NCBI RefSeq assembly: GCF_900101685.1
Contig: NZ_FMZZ01000001.1
Coordinates: 620,001 to 684,000, forward strand
DNA from: Actinokineospora iranica
GTDB taxonomy: Bacteria; Actinomycetota; Actinomycetes; Mycobacteriales; Pseudonocardiaceae
Length of the DNA: 64,000 nucleotides
Reading direction: 5' to 3'
Each line of letters begins with the position of its first letter. The first letter of the stretch is position 1. This document shows positions 17,657 through 26,445 of this stretch, in pieces. A program made the position numbers and the translations under genes. The notes under the pieces were generated by a model. It was not told where the DNA came from and made no database searches. It worked only from the letters and a program-made list of their open reading frames with translations.

Positions 17657-18880
17657 TCACCAGGCGACAGGCAGGGATTCCAGGCCGTGCACCAGCATTC
17701 CCTGCTTCATCCGCAGGTTCGCCACGTCGGTGTCCAGCCGCAGCGTCGGGAACCGGCGGAACAGGCTGCTGATCGTGATCCGCAGCTCCGCGATCGCCAG
17801 CGCCGCGCCGAGGCAGTGGTGGATGCCGAAACCGAACGCCAGGTGCGGGTTCTGCGCCCGGTCGGGGTAGAACTCCTCGCCCCGCTCGAACACCTCGGGG
17901 TCGCGGTTGGCCGAGCAGACCGCGGCCAGCACGGCACTGCCCTTGGGGATCACCGTGCCCGCGATCTCCACGTCGGTCAGGGTGATCCGCATCGGGCCGC
18001 CGTCGCCGATCGGGTTGACCCGCAGCAGTTCCGGGACGAAGTCCCCGACGGCGTCGGGGTTCTCCAGGACCCGGGCCAGGTGCTCCGGGCTGCGCAGCAG
18101 GGTCAGCACGCAGGCGCCGATCATGCTGACCGTCGTCTCGTGACCGGCCACCAGGATGGTCATGGCCATCACGATCAGCTCGGCGTGGTCGAGGGCGTCG
18201 CGCTCGTCGTGGGCGCTGATGAGCGCGCTGAGCAGGTCGTCGCCCGGCTCCTCGCGGCGGCGGGTGATCAGCTCGTGGATGTAGCCAGCCATCTCCATGC
18301 GCTGTCGCACCATCTCCTCGGCGGTGAGGGTGGTGAGCGCGACGATCGCGTTGGACCACTGGCGGAACTTCTCCCGGTCCGCGAACGGCACGCCGAGCAG
18401 CTCGCAGATCACCTGGACGGGCAGCGGGAACGCCAGCGCCGCGTTGAGGTCGGTCCGCTGGTCGTCCGCCTTGGCCATCTCGTCGAGCAGCGCGTCGGTG
18501 AGCTCCTGGATGCGCGGTTCGAGGTCGCGGACCCGGCGGGCGGTGAACTCGCCCATGACGAGCTTGCGCAGCCTGCTGTGCTCGGGCGGGTCGGTGGAGA
18601 ACAGGCTGTTCGGCGGCATCGGGGCCGCGGTGAGCTTGGGCGCGCCCTCGGCGACCATGGCGGCCCGGCTGAACCTCGGGTCGGCGAGCACGAGCTTGGC
18701 GTCGTCGTAGCGGCTGACGATGTAGCCGAGGTCGCCGCTGGGCAGCACGACTTGGGCGACCGGGTCCTGCTCGCGCAACTCGGCGTAGACCGGCGGCAGC
18801 TCCGTCGCCGAGGGGCGGTGGAACGGGTAGTGCCTCGGGCAGCCGGTCGTGGGGGTGTCGACGGCGGTCTCGGCGTCCAT
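17657..18880 (-). CDS. Cytochrome P450
   Basis: The product is 407 residues, the normal length for an actinobacterial class I P450. It shows the I-helix AGHETT, the K-helix ExxR in PELLRVNP, the PERF-like region FYPDRAQNPHLAFG and the heme-binding FGFGIHHCLG with the proximal Cys. N-terminal CPRHYPFHRP and TDPPEHSRLRKLV are typical of the CYP105/CYP107-like bacterial groups. It needs a ferredoxin and reductase, none adjacent. Its position next to a SARP gene and a small biosynthetic operon suggests a tailoring hydroxylase for that product; this is inference. Confidence 0.9.
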   Translation of the reverse strand: MDAETAVDTPTTGCPRHYPFHRPSATELPPVYAELREQDPVAQVVLPSGDLGYIVSRYDDAKLVLADPRFSRAAMVAEGAPKLTAAPMPPNSLFSTDPPEHSRLRKLVMGEFTARRVRDLEPRIQELTDALLDEMAKADDQRTDLNAALAFPLPVQVICELLGVPFADREKFRQWSNAIVALTTLTAEEMVRQRMEMAGYIHELITRRREEPGDDLLSALISAHDERDALDHAELIVMAMTILVAGHETTVSMIGACVLTLLRSPEHLARVLENPDAVGDFVPELLRVNPIGDGGPMRITLTDVEIAGTVIPKGSAVLAAVCSANRDPEVFERGEEFYPDRAQNPHLAFGFGIHHCLGAALAIAELRITISSLFRRFPTLRLDTDVANLRMKQGMLVHGLESLPVAW

Positions 18881-18983
18881 GTTTCAGCTCTCCTGGGCTC
18901 GCGCGGAGTCTGGCCGCTCCATCGTTCCCGGGCAGGCTGAGCCGTGGCTTATGTGCCGCTATGCCCCTGTTTTTCGTTGCTGG

Positions 18984-19301
18984 TCACCGCTGTGCGGCGG
19001 TGGCGCGCGACCGCGTGCCGCGCTGGATCGCGACGTGCGCCAGCCAGGCCAGGCCGAGGGTGAAGCCGGGCGCGGCCTGGGTGTTGGTCTCCGGCAGGAC
19101 GGTGAACGCGACCAGCACCGCGGTGGGCGGCGCCCAGTGCCGCAGCACCGTGACCGGCACGAACGGCAGGGCGGCGCCGACCGCGGCGGCGGGGATGACC
19201 CAGCCGCGGTGCTTGACGGCCTCGAACGCGGCGAAGACGACGCAGAACCCGGCCAGGGCCAGCCAGCCCGGGTGGCGGCGGCGGTGCGCGAGATCGGTCA
19301 C
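18984..19301 (-). CDS. Small integral membrane protein
   Basis: The product is 105 residues from GTG 19301 (VTDLAHRRRHPGWLALAG); the upstream extension is rejected because it lacks coding bias. Three to four hydrophobic helices are separated by short loops, with a basic tail (QRGTRSRATAAQR). No family is recognised. It lies between the P450 and SARP genes, upstream of the P450 on the same strand, about 100 bases apart. Confidence 0.6.
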   Translation of the reverse strand: MTDLAHRRRHPGWLALAGFCVVFAAFEAVKHRGWVIPAAAVGAALPFVPVTVLRHWAPPTAVLVAFTVLPETNTQAAPGFTLGLAWLAHVAIQRGTRSRATAAQR

Positions 19302-19813
19302 GGATGCACTCCGGCGGTAGTCGGAAAAGGGAGACAGGGAGATGCCGCGCGGGTTCGGTTTCCGCGCCGCGCGGGACACGGTAGAGCACCGAGAGCCGGA
19401 GCACCATCAGCGGACGGCGGCATAACGCCCGCGCGGTCACCCGCGCGGAGGAATTCCGGGAAAGCGCAATCGCGAAGCGGGCGCCCAAGTGGCCGCATGA
19501 TCGGAAAGCCGAGCGATATATTCGATATTTTTACGCACCACCTCGCGGTCGCCGCCCATACTAGGCAGGGCGGCCAAGGCAGCGCTGACACTGGGACCAA
19601 AGCCCCGCTTAACCACGCCTGAAGCCCCTGGTGAACAGGGGTGATAGGGGTTGCATCCACTACCCTTTCGCCCATTCAGACCAACCAGGGGACCATTCGC
19701 GGAACAAGGAGGTAACGGTAAGCGGAAATCTGGGACGACCATTCGCCGACCGGCCGAGTCGTGTAAGGATAAATAGCCGACAACAACCACAGGACGCCAC
19801 ACAGGGGGTATGC
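19302..19813. other. Intergenic region with SARP promoter
   Basis: About 510 bases with no convincing gene. It must hold the promoter of the SARP gene and, on the other strand, that of the small membrane gene. A short inverted repeat cccctg...cagggg sits at 19625-19641 just upstream of several ggtgatagggg-like purine tracts. The AT-richer stretch around 19510-19540 (gatatattcgatattttt) is the likeliest promoter or regulator site. Confidence 0.4.
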
Positions 19814-20617
19814 GTGCGGTTCGAGGTTCTGGGTCCACTTTCGGTGGTGGACGTCTGCGTGAACGGAACGAGAAGTTCTCTCTTACCCAGTGCGAGCAAG
19901 AAGCGAATCTTGCTCGCCGCGCTGCTGTCGCGGGTGGACGAGGTGGTGTCCACCCAGAGTCTGATCACCGAGATCTGGGGCGACCAGCCGCCTGCCAAGG
20001 TCCGCGGCGCGCTGCACGTCTACATGGCGCAGCTGCGCCACCGCCTGTCCGAGAGCACCGCCCCGGACCGCCAGGCCACGATCGTGACCGAGGGTCCGGG
20101 CTATCTGCTGCGGCTCGGCGGGGCCGAACTCGACCAGCACGAGTTCGACGCCCTGCTCACCCAGGCGCGGACGCTGCTGGACAGCGGCGACCTGCGCACC
20201 GCGGACCACGCCGTCCGCCAGGCTCTCGGGCTCTGGCGCGGCCCGGCGATCGCTGGTCTCACCGAGGGCCCGATGCTCGGCGTGTACGCCACCTGCCTGG
20301 ACGAGGAGTACGTGGCGGCGCTGGAACTGCGGCTGGAGATCGATCTGCTGCTGGGCAGGCACCGGGCCGTCATCGCCGAGCTGATCCGCCTCGTCCACGA
20401 CTACCCGCTGCGGGAGACGTTCTACCGGCAGCTCATGCTGGCCTTCTACCGGTCGGAACGCCAGGCCGACGCGCTCAACTGCTTCCGCAGGCTGCGGCGG
20501 CGGCTGCGCGACGAGCTGGGGGTCGAGCCGTGCAGGCCGATCCAGCAACTCCACCAGGCGGTCCTGTCCGCCGACCCGGCCCTGGACCGGCCCATGGCCG
20601 ACGTGGCGGTGTCCTAG
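19814..20617 (+). CDS. SARP-family transcriptional activator
   Basis: The product is 267 residues from GTG 19814, chosen because AGGGGG lies six bases upstream and the protein then begins with the family opening VRFEVLGPLSV. Residues ~1-95 form the OmpR-type winged helix (LLAALLSRVDEVVSTQSLITEIWG, ALHVYMAQLRHRL, PGYLL) and ~100-260 the bacterial transcriptional activation domain (YRQLMLAFYRSERQADAL, LRDELGVEPCRPIQQLHQAVL). This is the short DnrI/RedD-type architecture without ATPase. Such proteins switch on antibiotic gene clusters by binding direct repeats. The adjacent convergent biosynthetic operon is the obvious target. Confidence 0.9.
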   Translation: MRFEVLGPLSVVDVCVNGTRSSLLPSASKKRILLAALLSRVDEVVSTQSLITEIWGDQPPAKVRGALHVYMAQLRHRLSESTAPDRQATIVTEGPGYLLRLGGAELDQHEFDALLTQARTLLDSGDLRTADHAVRQALGLWRGPAIAGLTEGPMLGVYATCLDEEYVAALELRLEIDLLLGRHRAVIAELIRLVHDYPLRETFYRQLMLAFYRSERQADALNCFRRLRRRLRDELGVEPCRPIQQLHQAVLSADPALDRPMADVAVS

Positions 20618-20633
20618 GGACGCGGGCCGGACC

Positions 20634-20655
20634 GGCCGCACAGCGCCGTGCGGCC
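20634..20655. terminator. Hairpin between SARP gene and biosynthetic operon
   Basis: Eight-bp stem ggccgcac / gtgcggcc at 20634-20641 and 20648-20655 with a six-base loop. It sits between two convergent stop codons and can serve both strands. Confidence 0.55.
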
Positions 20656-20671
20656 AACCCGGCTCGGCGGC

Positions 20672-22222
20672 TCAGCGGGCGAGGGCGGCCGACACGACGC
20701 CCCACAGGGACGCGGGGGTGGCGAACGCCTCCTGGCTCAGGTCGTCGTCGGAGATCGTCACGTCGTAGGCCTCTTCCAGGCGCACCAACAGGTCCACCAG
20801 GGCCAGCGAGTCCAGCCCGGCCGCGCGCAGGCTGGCGTCGGCGCGCACCGGCGACAGCCGCGGCAGCGCCTCGGTCAGCACAGCCGCGAACCGTTCATCC
20901 CACACAGCGGTCTCCATCGCAGCCTCCACAGACTCCACAGCTTCCACTGACTTCCCAGGCTCCACAGACTTCACAGGCTTCGCGATCGGTTCCCGAACCA
21001 GACACAGCCGAGAGGCGGACACGACCGACCCGCCGCTGACGACGACCTCGGCCGCCCCCGGCCTGCTGAGGAACCCGATCAGGCTGGCGGTGGCCCCATA
21101 GGCGCCCACGTTGGGGATCGCCAGCGTCTGTCCCACCCGGACCGGCGGCACGTCGGCGGCGCCCCGCCCGAGCGTGTCCGCGGGTGTGCACAGCGGCCCC
21201 ACCAGCCGGGTCTTCACCGCGGGCGAGTCATCGCCGCCACCGGCGGGGAACGGCAGGGCGGTCGCGGAAAGCGGCAGCAGCCGCCCGATGCCGGACAGCC
21301 CGCCGAGGTGGTTGATCCCGGTGTCCAGGACGGCGAACCGGCTCCCCCGGCTGTCCTTGACGTCGCTGACCGTGCACAGCAGAGTCCCGCTGTCGCCCAC
21401 CAGGTGCCGCCCGCTCTCGAAGAACACCCGGGTCCCGCCGGAGCGCCACGCGGGGAAGCGCTCGTCCAGCGCCGCCGTCACCGGCTCCCGCAGCCCCGGA
21501 TACCGGGGCCGCTCGCCCTCCTTGGCGAACGGGCAGCCGAAACCGCCGCCCAGGTCGAGCACGCGCACCTCGATGCCCAGCGCCTCGGCCAGCGTCGCCG
21601 CCGTGGCGATCGACCCGCGCATCTCGGCGACGAGGCTGTGCTCGTCGTAGGCGTTGGTCAGCGGGAAGAAGTGGAATCCGGCCAGCCGCACCCCGGAAAC
21701 CGCGCGCAGCGCGTCCCGCAGCGACAGCAGCACCTCGACGTCGGCGCCGAACTGCGAGGCCTCGCCGGTCATCCGCATCCCGGCGCCGCCGGGCGCGTCG
21801 GCCCCGTTGACCCGCAGCGCGCAGTCGACCACCCGCCCCAGCGACCGGGCCGCCTCGGCGACCCGCTCCAGGTCGACCAGCGACTCGACGCTGAACGTCC
21901 CGACGCCCGCGGCGATCGCCGTCCGCACCTCGACCGCGGTCTTTCCCGGCCCGGTGTAGAACATCTCCGCCGGGTCGGCGCCAGCGGCCAGCGCGGTCGC
22001 GAGTTCGCCGGACGAGGACACCTCCGCCTGGCACCCGCCCGCCAGCAGCGTCCGGACCAGGTCGATGTGCGGGTTCGCCTTCAGCGAGTACAGCACCGTC
22101 GCGCCCGCGGGCACCGTGTCGCGCAGGTCGGACAGCGCCCGCCGCACCCGGTCGAGGTCGTAGACGTACATCGGGCTTCCGTAGTCCGCGATGAGCGCGG
22201 CCGCCCGCTCGGCGTCGATCAC
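20672..22222 (-). CDS. PLP-dependent decarboxylase fused to acyl carrier domain
   Basis: The product is 516 residues from a GTG at 22222 that overlaps the upstream stop (GTGA). Residues ~1-400 are a fold-type III (alanine-racemase-like) decarboxylase: VLYSLKANPH carries the PLP Lys (residue 48), followed by SSGELATAL, LDLGGGFG, ESGRHLVG and GPLCTPAD with the second-subunit Cys. A Ser-Val-Glu-rich linker (KSVEPGKSVEAVESVE) leads to a carrier domain with GLDSLALVDL, where Ser472 should bear phosphopantetheine. Related free enzymes (BtrK, VinO) decarboxylate amino acids held on a separate carrier protein. Here the two are fused, so the likely job is decarboxylation in cis of an amino acid loaded by the AMP ligase encoded just upstream. 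Confidence 0.85.
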   Translation of the reverse strand: MIDAERAAALIADYGSPMYVYDLDRVRRALSDLRDTVPAGATVLYSLKANPHIDLVRTLLAGGCQAEVSSSGELATALAAGADPAEMFYTGPGKTAVEVRTAIAAGVGTFSVESLVDLERVAEAARSLGRVVDCALRVNGADAPGGAGMRMTGEASQFGADVEVLLSLRDALRAVSGVRLAGFHFFPLTNAYDEHSLVAEMRGSIATAATLAEALGIEVRVLDLGGGFGCPFAKEGERPRYPGLREPVTAALDERFPAWRSGGTRVFFESGRHLVGDSGTLLCTVSDVKDSRGSRFAVLDTGINHLGGLSGIGRLLPLSATALPFPAGGGDDSPAVKTRLVGPLCTPADTLGRGAADVPPVRVGQTLAIPNVGAYGATASLIGFLSRPGAAEVVVSGGSVVSASRLCLVREPIAKPVKSVEPGKSVEAVESVEAAMETAVWDERFAAVLTEALPRLSPVRADASLRAAGLDSLALVDLLVRLEEAYDVTISDDDLSQEAFATPASLWGVVSAALAR

Positions 22223-23859
22223 TGGGGGCTCCCCGTCCGCAGCAGCGCGCGCAGCCGCTTCTTGTCGGTTTTTCCATTGGCCGTCAAGGGAAACTCGTCG
22301 ATCCGGTGGCACCGCGCAGGCACCTTCGCCGGTTCCAGCAGGGCCGCCAGGTCGGCCAGGACGGCGTCGCCGTCGCGGTCGGACACCACGACCAGGTCCA
22401 GGTCCCACTCCCCCTCCGGGGGCAGCGCGGCCGCGGCGGTGACGCCATCGACCCGCGCGGCGGCCGCCTCGACCTCGACCAGGCTGGCCCGCACGCCGCG
22501 GCGCTTGAACTGGTCGTCGCGGCGGCCGTGGAAGTAGAGGTGGCCGTCGGCGTCGAGGTGGCCGTAGTCGCCGGTCCGCAGCCTGCGCGCGCCGGTGGCG
22601 GGGTCGGTGTCGTAGCGCTGCGCGGTGAGCTCGGGCGCGCCCCGGTAGCCCGCCATCACGTGCGGGCCGAGCACGGTGATCTCGCCGACCTCGCCCGCCG
22701 CAACGGGTTCGCCGTCGTCGCCGAGGACGCGGATCTCGGTGCCGGGCAGCGCGGTGCCGACCGAGCCGGGCTTGCGCCGGTCGATGTCCGGCTCGGCGAT
22801 GGTGACCCGCTTGCACTCGGTGATCCCGTACATGGCCACGATCGCCGCGTGGGGAAACACCGCGCGCAACTCGGCGATGTCGGCCGCGGTCAGCGCTGCC
22901 CCGGTGTTGGTGAACATCCGCACGTGGTGGGGAACCGCGCCGCGGCGGGCCAGCTTCGCCAGCATCCGCGCGGTCGACGGGACGGTCGGCAGGACGGTGG
23001 CCCGCGTCTCGCGCAGTGTCTTGAGCATCCCGATGGGGTCGTCGGCGTCGGCGAGCACGAGTTCCGCGCCCGCCAGCGCGGCCAGCAACACCTGGTAGAG
23101 GCCGTAGTCGAAGGACATCGGCGAGCCGACCAGCACCACATCTGTGTCCCGATAGGACAGTCGAGCGGCAATGGCGGCCGCGGCGAACTCCACCGCCGAG
23201 TGCGGGCACACCACGCCCTTGGGCGCCGCGGTGCTGCCCGAGGTGTAGATCAGCATGGCGGTGTCCGCGCCCGCGATCTCGGCAGGCGCGTCCGGCCCGT
23301 CGCCCGCGACCGCTTCTTCCAGCGACAGCACCGGGCACAGCACGTCCGGCCGCGCGGCGGCGGGCGCGACCAGCGCGGCGGGCTCGGCGTCGGCGACCAC
23401 GGCGGCCAGCGCGGCGGGCGGCAGGTGCGGGCTCAGCGGCACCAGCACCGCGCCCGCGCGCAGCACGCCGAACACCACCGCGGCAAGCTCGCGCCGGTTC
23501 CGCGAGCACAGCGCCACCCGGTCGCCGGGCCGCACCCCGGCCGCTGCCAGCGAGCGCGCCACGGCCCGGGCCGCGCTGCGCAGGTCGGCGTAGGTCCACG
23601 CCCCAGTCGCGTCGCGGACCGCGGAGGCGTCCGGGGCGCGCCGCGCAGCGTAGTCCAGAATCCCGGCGACCCCGCCCGCGGTCCGCGGCAGCGCCGCCGT
23701 CGCCGCGCCCGACGCTTCCGCACCTGCCGTCGCGGCGCCCACAGTCCGCGCGCCCGTCGTCTCCACCGCGACCGTCTCGGCGGCCGTCGCCTTCGCGACC
23801 GTCGTCGTCGGCTCGGCGAGCGGCTTTCCGGCGGTCATCGTTCCCGTGGCCGTCCTCAT
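22219..23859 (-). CDS. AMP-dependent ligase / stand-alone adenylation enzyme
   Basis: The product is 546 residues from ATG 23859, overlapping the upstream stop (ATGA); an internal ATG at 23838 is possible. Residues ~1-60 are an odd Ala/Thr/Val-rich tail. The adenylation domain follows: LIYTSGSTAAPKG (A3 phosphate loop), MYGITECKR (A5), RTGDYGHLDADG (A7), GRRDDQFKRRGVRASLVEVE (A8) and LTANGKTDKK with the catalytic Lys (about residue 530). It should activate a carboxylate as the AMP ester and load it onto the carrier domain of the next gene. The substrate cannot be read from the sequence; a dicarboxylic or basic amino acid would fit the decarboxylase partner. Confidence 0.85.
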   Translation of the reverse strand: MRTATGTMTAGKPLAEPTTTVAKATAAETVAVETTGARTVGAATAGAEASGAATAALPRTAGGVAGILDYAARRAPDASAVRDATGAWTYADLRSAARAVARSLAAAGVRPGDRVALCSRNRRELAAVVFGVLRAGAVLVPLSPHLPPAALAAVVADAEPAALVAPAAARPDVLCPVLSLEEAVAGDGPDAPAEIAGADTAMLIYTSGSTAAPKGVVCPHSAVEFAAAAIAARLSYRDTDVVLVGSPMSFDYGLYQVLLAALAGAELVLADADDPIGMLKTLRETRATVLPTVPSTARMLAKLARRGAVPHHVRMFTNTGAALTAADIAELRAVFPHAAIVAMYGITECKRVTIAEPDIDRRKPGSVGTALPGTEIRVLGDDGEPVAAGEVGEITVLGPHVMAGYRGAPELTAQRYDTDPATGARRLRTGDYGHLDADGHLYFHGRRDDQFKRRGVRASLVEVEAAAARVDGVTAAAALPPEGEWDLDLVVVSDRDGDAVLADLAALLEPAKVPARCHRIDEFPLTANGKTDKKRLRALLRTGSPQ

Positions 23860-24896
23860 TGCGGCCACGTCCGCTCGGTCGGCTCCGGCAGGCCGTCGAG
23901 GATCTCGAACACGGCGCTGGTCGCGGTCAGGCCCGCACCGCTGCCGACCATCAGGACCCGGTCGCCCGGCGTGACCACGCCCGCGGCGATCAGGTGCCGC
24001 AGTCCGGCGAACTGGTCGCCCGCGCCGAGGTGTCCGTGAGTGCGGGCGAACGACCAGGTGGTCTGGTCCTCGCGCAGGCCGACAAGCTGGCTGAGCTGCC
24101 AGTCGAGCTTGGCGCGGCCCGCGGCCGGGATGACGGCGGCGGCGAGGTCGGCGAAGTCGGTCTTCGCCTCGGCCAGGGCGCCCGCGATGGCGCCCTTCAC
24201 CGCCTCGGCCAAGCGGGTCGTGGCCGCGCGCATCCCCCCGTGGTTGGCGAAGTGATGGCTGATCCGGCTGGTGAGGTCGAGCGGGCCGGGCCGCGGGGCG
24301 TCGTGGAACCGCTCGCCGCGCAGCACCTGCTCCAGTCCGTTGTCTGCCACCGTCGATGTCGACAGCAGCTTGGCGAAGCCGCCGTCGGTGGACAGCAGCA
24401 TCGCGGTGCCGCCGTCGCCGTAGGGCAGGCCGCGCTCGGTGCGCCAGCGGTCCACCCCGGGCAGGCAGAACCGGTCGCCGGTGGTCAGCAGCGCCGCGCC
24501 GCCCCGCTCGAAGACCAGCCGGGACGCGGCCAGGTCCATGCCGCTGACCGCGGCGTTGCACTGCTGTTGCAGGTCGAAGGCGACCACCCGGTCGCCGACG
24601 GCGTGGCGGGCGACGTAGGACGCGGCGGGCCACATGTCGACGCCCTGGTACCAGAGGCTGGAGTGGAAGACCAGGCGGATGTCGGCGGCGTTCACCGCGG
24701 AGTGGGTGATCGCGTCGCGGGCGGCCAGCACCGCCATCTCCGGCCCGGACAGCTCCGGCTCGACCAGCACGGACGTGATGCCGTTGGCCGCCAGCTCCTC
24801 GGCGTCATACGCACCGGCGGCGACGGCGTCCGCCGCGGTGGCGGGTGGCGGCAGATACACGCCGAGTCCCGCGACGTAGATGTCGTCCCACTGCAT
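23856..24896 (-). CDS. KAS III-like enzyme lacking canonical His/Asn
   Basis: The product is 346 residues with the thiolase fold of ketoacyl-ACP synthase III. The nucleophile is Cys113 in LQQQCNAAVSGM. The segment aligned with the usual IPHQAN reads AAVIPAAGRAKLDW, so the catalytic His is replaced, and the NTSAAS-like segment reads THGHLGAGDQ, placing His where Asn is expected. This pattern is known in KAS III-like proteins that act as acyltransferases (for example CerJ-type ester formation) rather than condensing enzymes. In this operon it could move the decarboxylated acyl or aminoacyl unit from the carrier domain to another acceptor. That acceptor is unknown. Confidence 0.8.
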   Translation of the reverse strand: MQWDDIYVAGLGVYLPPPATAADAVAAGAYDAEELAANGITSVLVEPELSGPEMAVLAARDAITHSAVNAADIRLVFHSSLWYQGVDMWPAASYVARHAVGDRVVAFDLQQQCNAAVSGMDLAASRLVFERGGAALLTTGDRFCLPGVDRWRTERGLPYGDGGTAMLLSTDGGFAKLLSTSTVADNGLEQVLRGERFHDAPRPGPLDLTSRISHHFANHGGMRAATTRLAEAVKGAIAGALAEAKTDFADLAAAVIPAAGRAKLDWQLSQLVGLREDQTTWSFARTHGHLGAGDQFAGLRHLIAAGVVTPGDRVLMVGSGAGLTATSAVFEILDGLPEPTERTWPQ

Positions 24897-24959
24897 GTCC
24901 CGCTCCTTTGTGTCCCCGGCTGGCGCGCTTCAGCGTCGTCCGAACGGCTGATGCGCGGC

Positions 24960-26345
24960 TTAGGGCGCGCTTTCCAGCCGTCGCGGGAGCAGGCGGGCGG
25001 CCAACGCGGCACCGACGAGGGTCACCGTCGCGGCCACCCCGAGCGAGACCGCGGCGGCGTGGTCGAAGGCCGCGCGGTCGCCGAGGTCGGTGACGAGCCG
25101 GTTGAGCATCGCGCCCACCACGGCGACGCCGAGCGCCCAGCCCAGTTCCTGCATGGTGTCGTTGACCGCGGAGCCGGAGCAGGCCCGGTCGTCGGACAGG
25201 CTCGACACCAGCACGTCGGTGGCGACCGGGCTGGCCACCCCGAAGCCGATGCCGACCGCGGTGAGCCCCACCACGATCGTCGGGTAGTCGTGGCCGAAGA
25301 AGCCGAGCACGGCGATGCCGGTGGCCGACAGCGCCATGCCCGCGGCGACCGTGGCCGCGACCCCGAGCAGCCCGCGCAGCCGCGGCGAGAGCGCCGTGCC
25401 GACCAGCACCGTCAGCGCGACCGGCCCGATCGCCAGGCCCGCCTGGAACGGGCTCATCGCCAACTGGACCTGCAGCCGCTGGGTGAGGACGAACAGCGAG
25501 CCCGCGAGCCCGAAGAACATCAGCATGTTCCCCAGCGCGGACCCGGCGAACCGCCGGTCGCCGAGCAGGGACAGCTCGATGAGCGGGTAGGGCGCGGTGC
25601 GCAGCCGCCGGGTGAACGCGACGCAGGCGGCCGCGGTCACCACCGCGCCGATCGCGACCGGGAAGCTGACCCGGCCGTCCGCGCCGAACTCGATCACCGT
25701 GTAGACGAGGCCGCCGATGGCCAGCACCGACAGCACCGCCCCCACCGGGTCGGTCGGCCGCGCCGCCGGGTCCGCGGACTCCCGCACGAAGAACACGCTG
25801 GCGACCACGACCGCGGCCACCAGCGGCACGTTCAGCAGGAACACCGCGGCCCACCCGATGTCGTCCACGACGAGACCGCCGAGGACCGGCCCGATCGCGA
25901 CGCCCAGCGCGGCGATCGCGCTCCACACCGCGATCGCCGTGGCGCGCTCGCTCCGGTCGAAGGCGTGCAGCAGGATCGACAGCGTCCCGGGCATCACGAA
26001 CGCCGCTGCGACGCCGAGCGCCGCGCGCACCGCGATCAGCTGCCAGGCCTGCGTCGCCATCGCCGCGACCAGCGACGCCACCGCGAACGCCACCAGCCCG
26101 CCCAGCGTCAGCCGCTTGCGGCCCCACCGGTCGGACCAGACACCGGCCACGATCAGCAGCCCGGCGAACGCGACGGAGTAGCTGTCGACGATCCACTGCA
26201 CCTCGGCCAGGTCGGCGCCGAGGCCGCGCATCATCGCGGGAATGGCCACGTTGAGGGCGGAGTTGTTCAGAACGACCACGCACAGCGCGAGGCCCATCAG
26301 GACCAGCACGACCCAGCGGCTGGTCCTGGCTTCGGTCGTGACCAC
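24960..26345 (-). CDS. DHA2-type MFS drug exporter
   Basis: The product is 461 residues from GTG 26345 and has about 14 membrane helices. It opens MGLALCVVVLNNSALNVAIP, the D/N-x-x-x-L-N-V-A-L-P motif of DHA2 exporters, and contains VDSYSVAFAGLLIVAGVWSD and RWGRKR, both family signatures. Motif C-like GPVLGGLVVDDIGW is present. It lies about 60 bases upstream of the KAS III-like gene on the same strand, so it probably forms the first gene of the biosynthetic transcript and exports its product or confers self-resistance. Confidence 0.85.
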   Translation of the reverse strand: MVTTEARTSRWVVLVLMGLALCVVVLNNSALNVAIPAMMRGLGADLAEVQWIVDSYSVAFAGLLIVAGVWSDRWGRKRLTLGGLVAFAVASLVAAMATQAWQLIAVRAALGVAAAFVMPGTLSILLHAFDRSERATAIAVWSAIAALGVAIGPVLGGLVVDDIGWAAVFLLNVPLVAAVVVASVFFVRESADPAARPTDPVGAVLSVLAIGGLVYTVIEFGADGRVSFPVAIGAVVTAAACVAFTRRLRTAPYPLIELSLLGDRRFAGSALGNMLMFFGLAGSLFVLTQRLQVQLAMSPFQAGLAIGPVALTVLVGTALSPRLRGLLGVAATVAAGMALSATGIAVLGFFGHDYPTIVVGLTAVGIGFGVASPVATDVLVSSLSDDRACSGSAVNDTMQELGWALGVAVVGAMLNRLVTDLGDRAAFDHAAAVSLGVAATVTLVGAALAARLLPRRLESAP

Positions 26346-26445
26346 GGTCGGCTCCTCGCTCGGGCGATGCGGCGCCCTGATGGAGCCACAGCGGCCTTAA
26401 GCGCCGATGTGCCCGAGGGCTAAGCAGTCGGCCGAACGGGAGCCG

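Noticed and set aside
23859-26423. An 854-residue plus-strand frame
   Set aside because: His/Arg/Asp-rich antisense of the KAS III-like and MFS genes, both of which have clear motifs.
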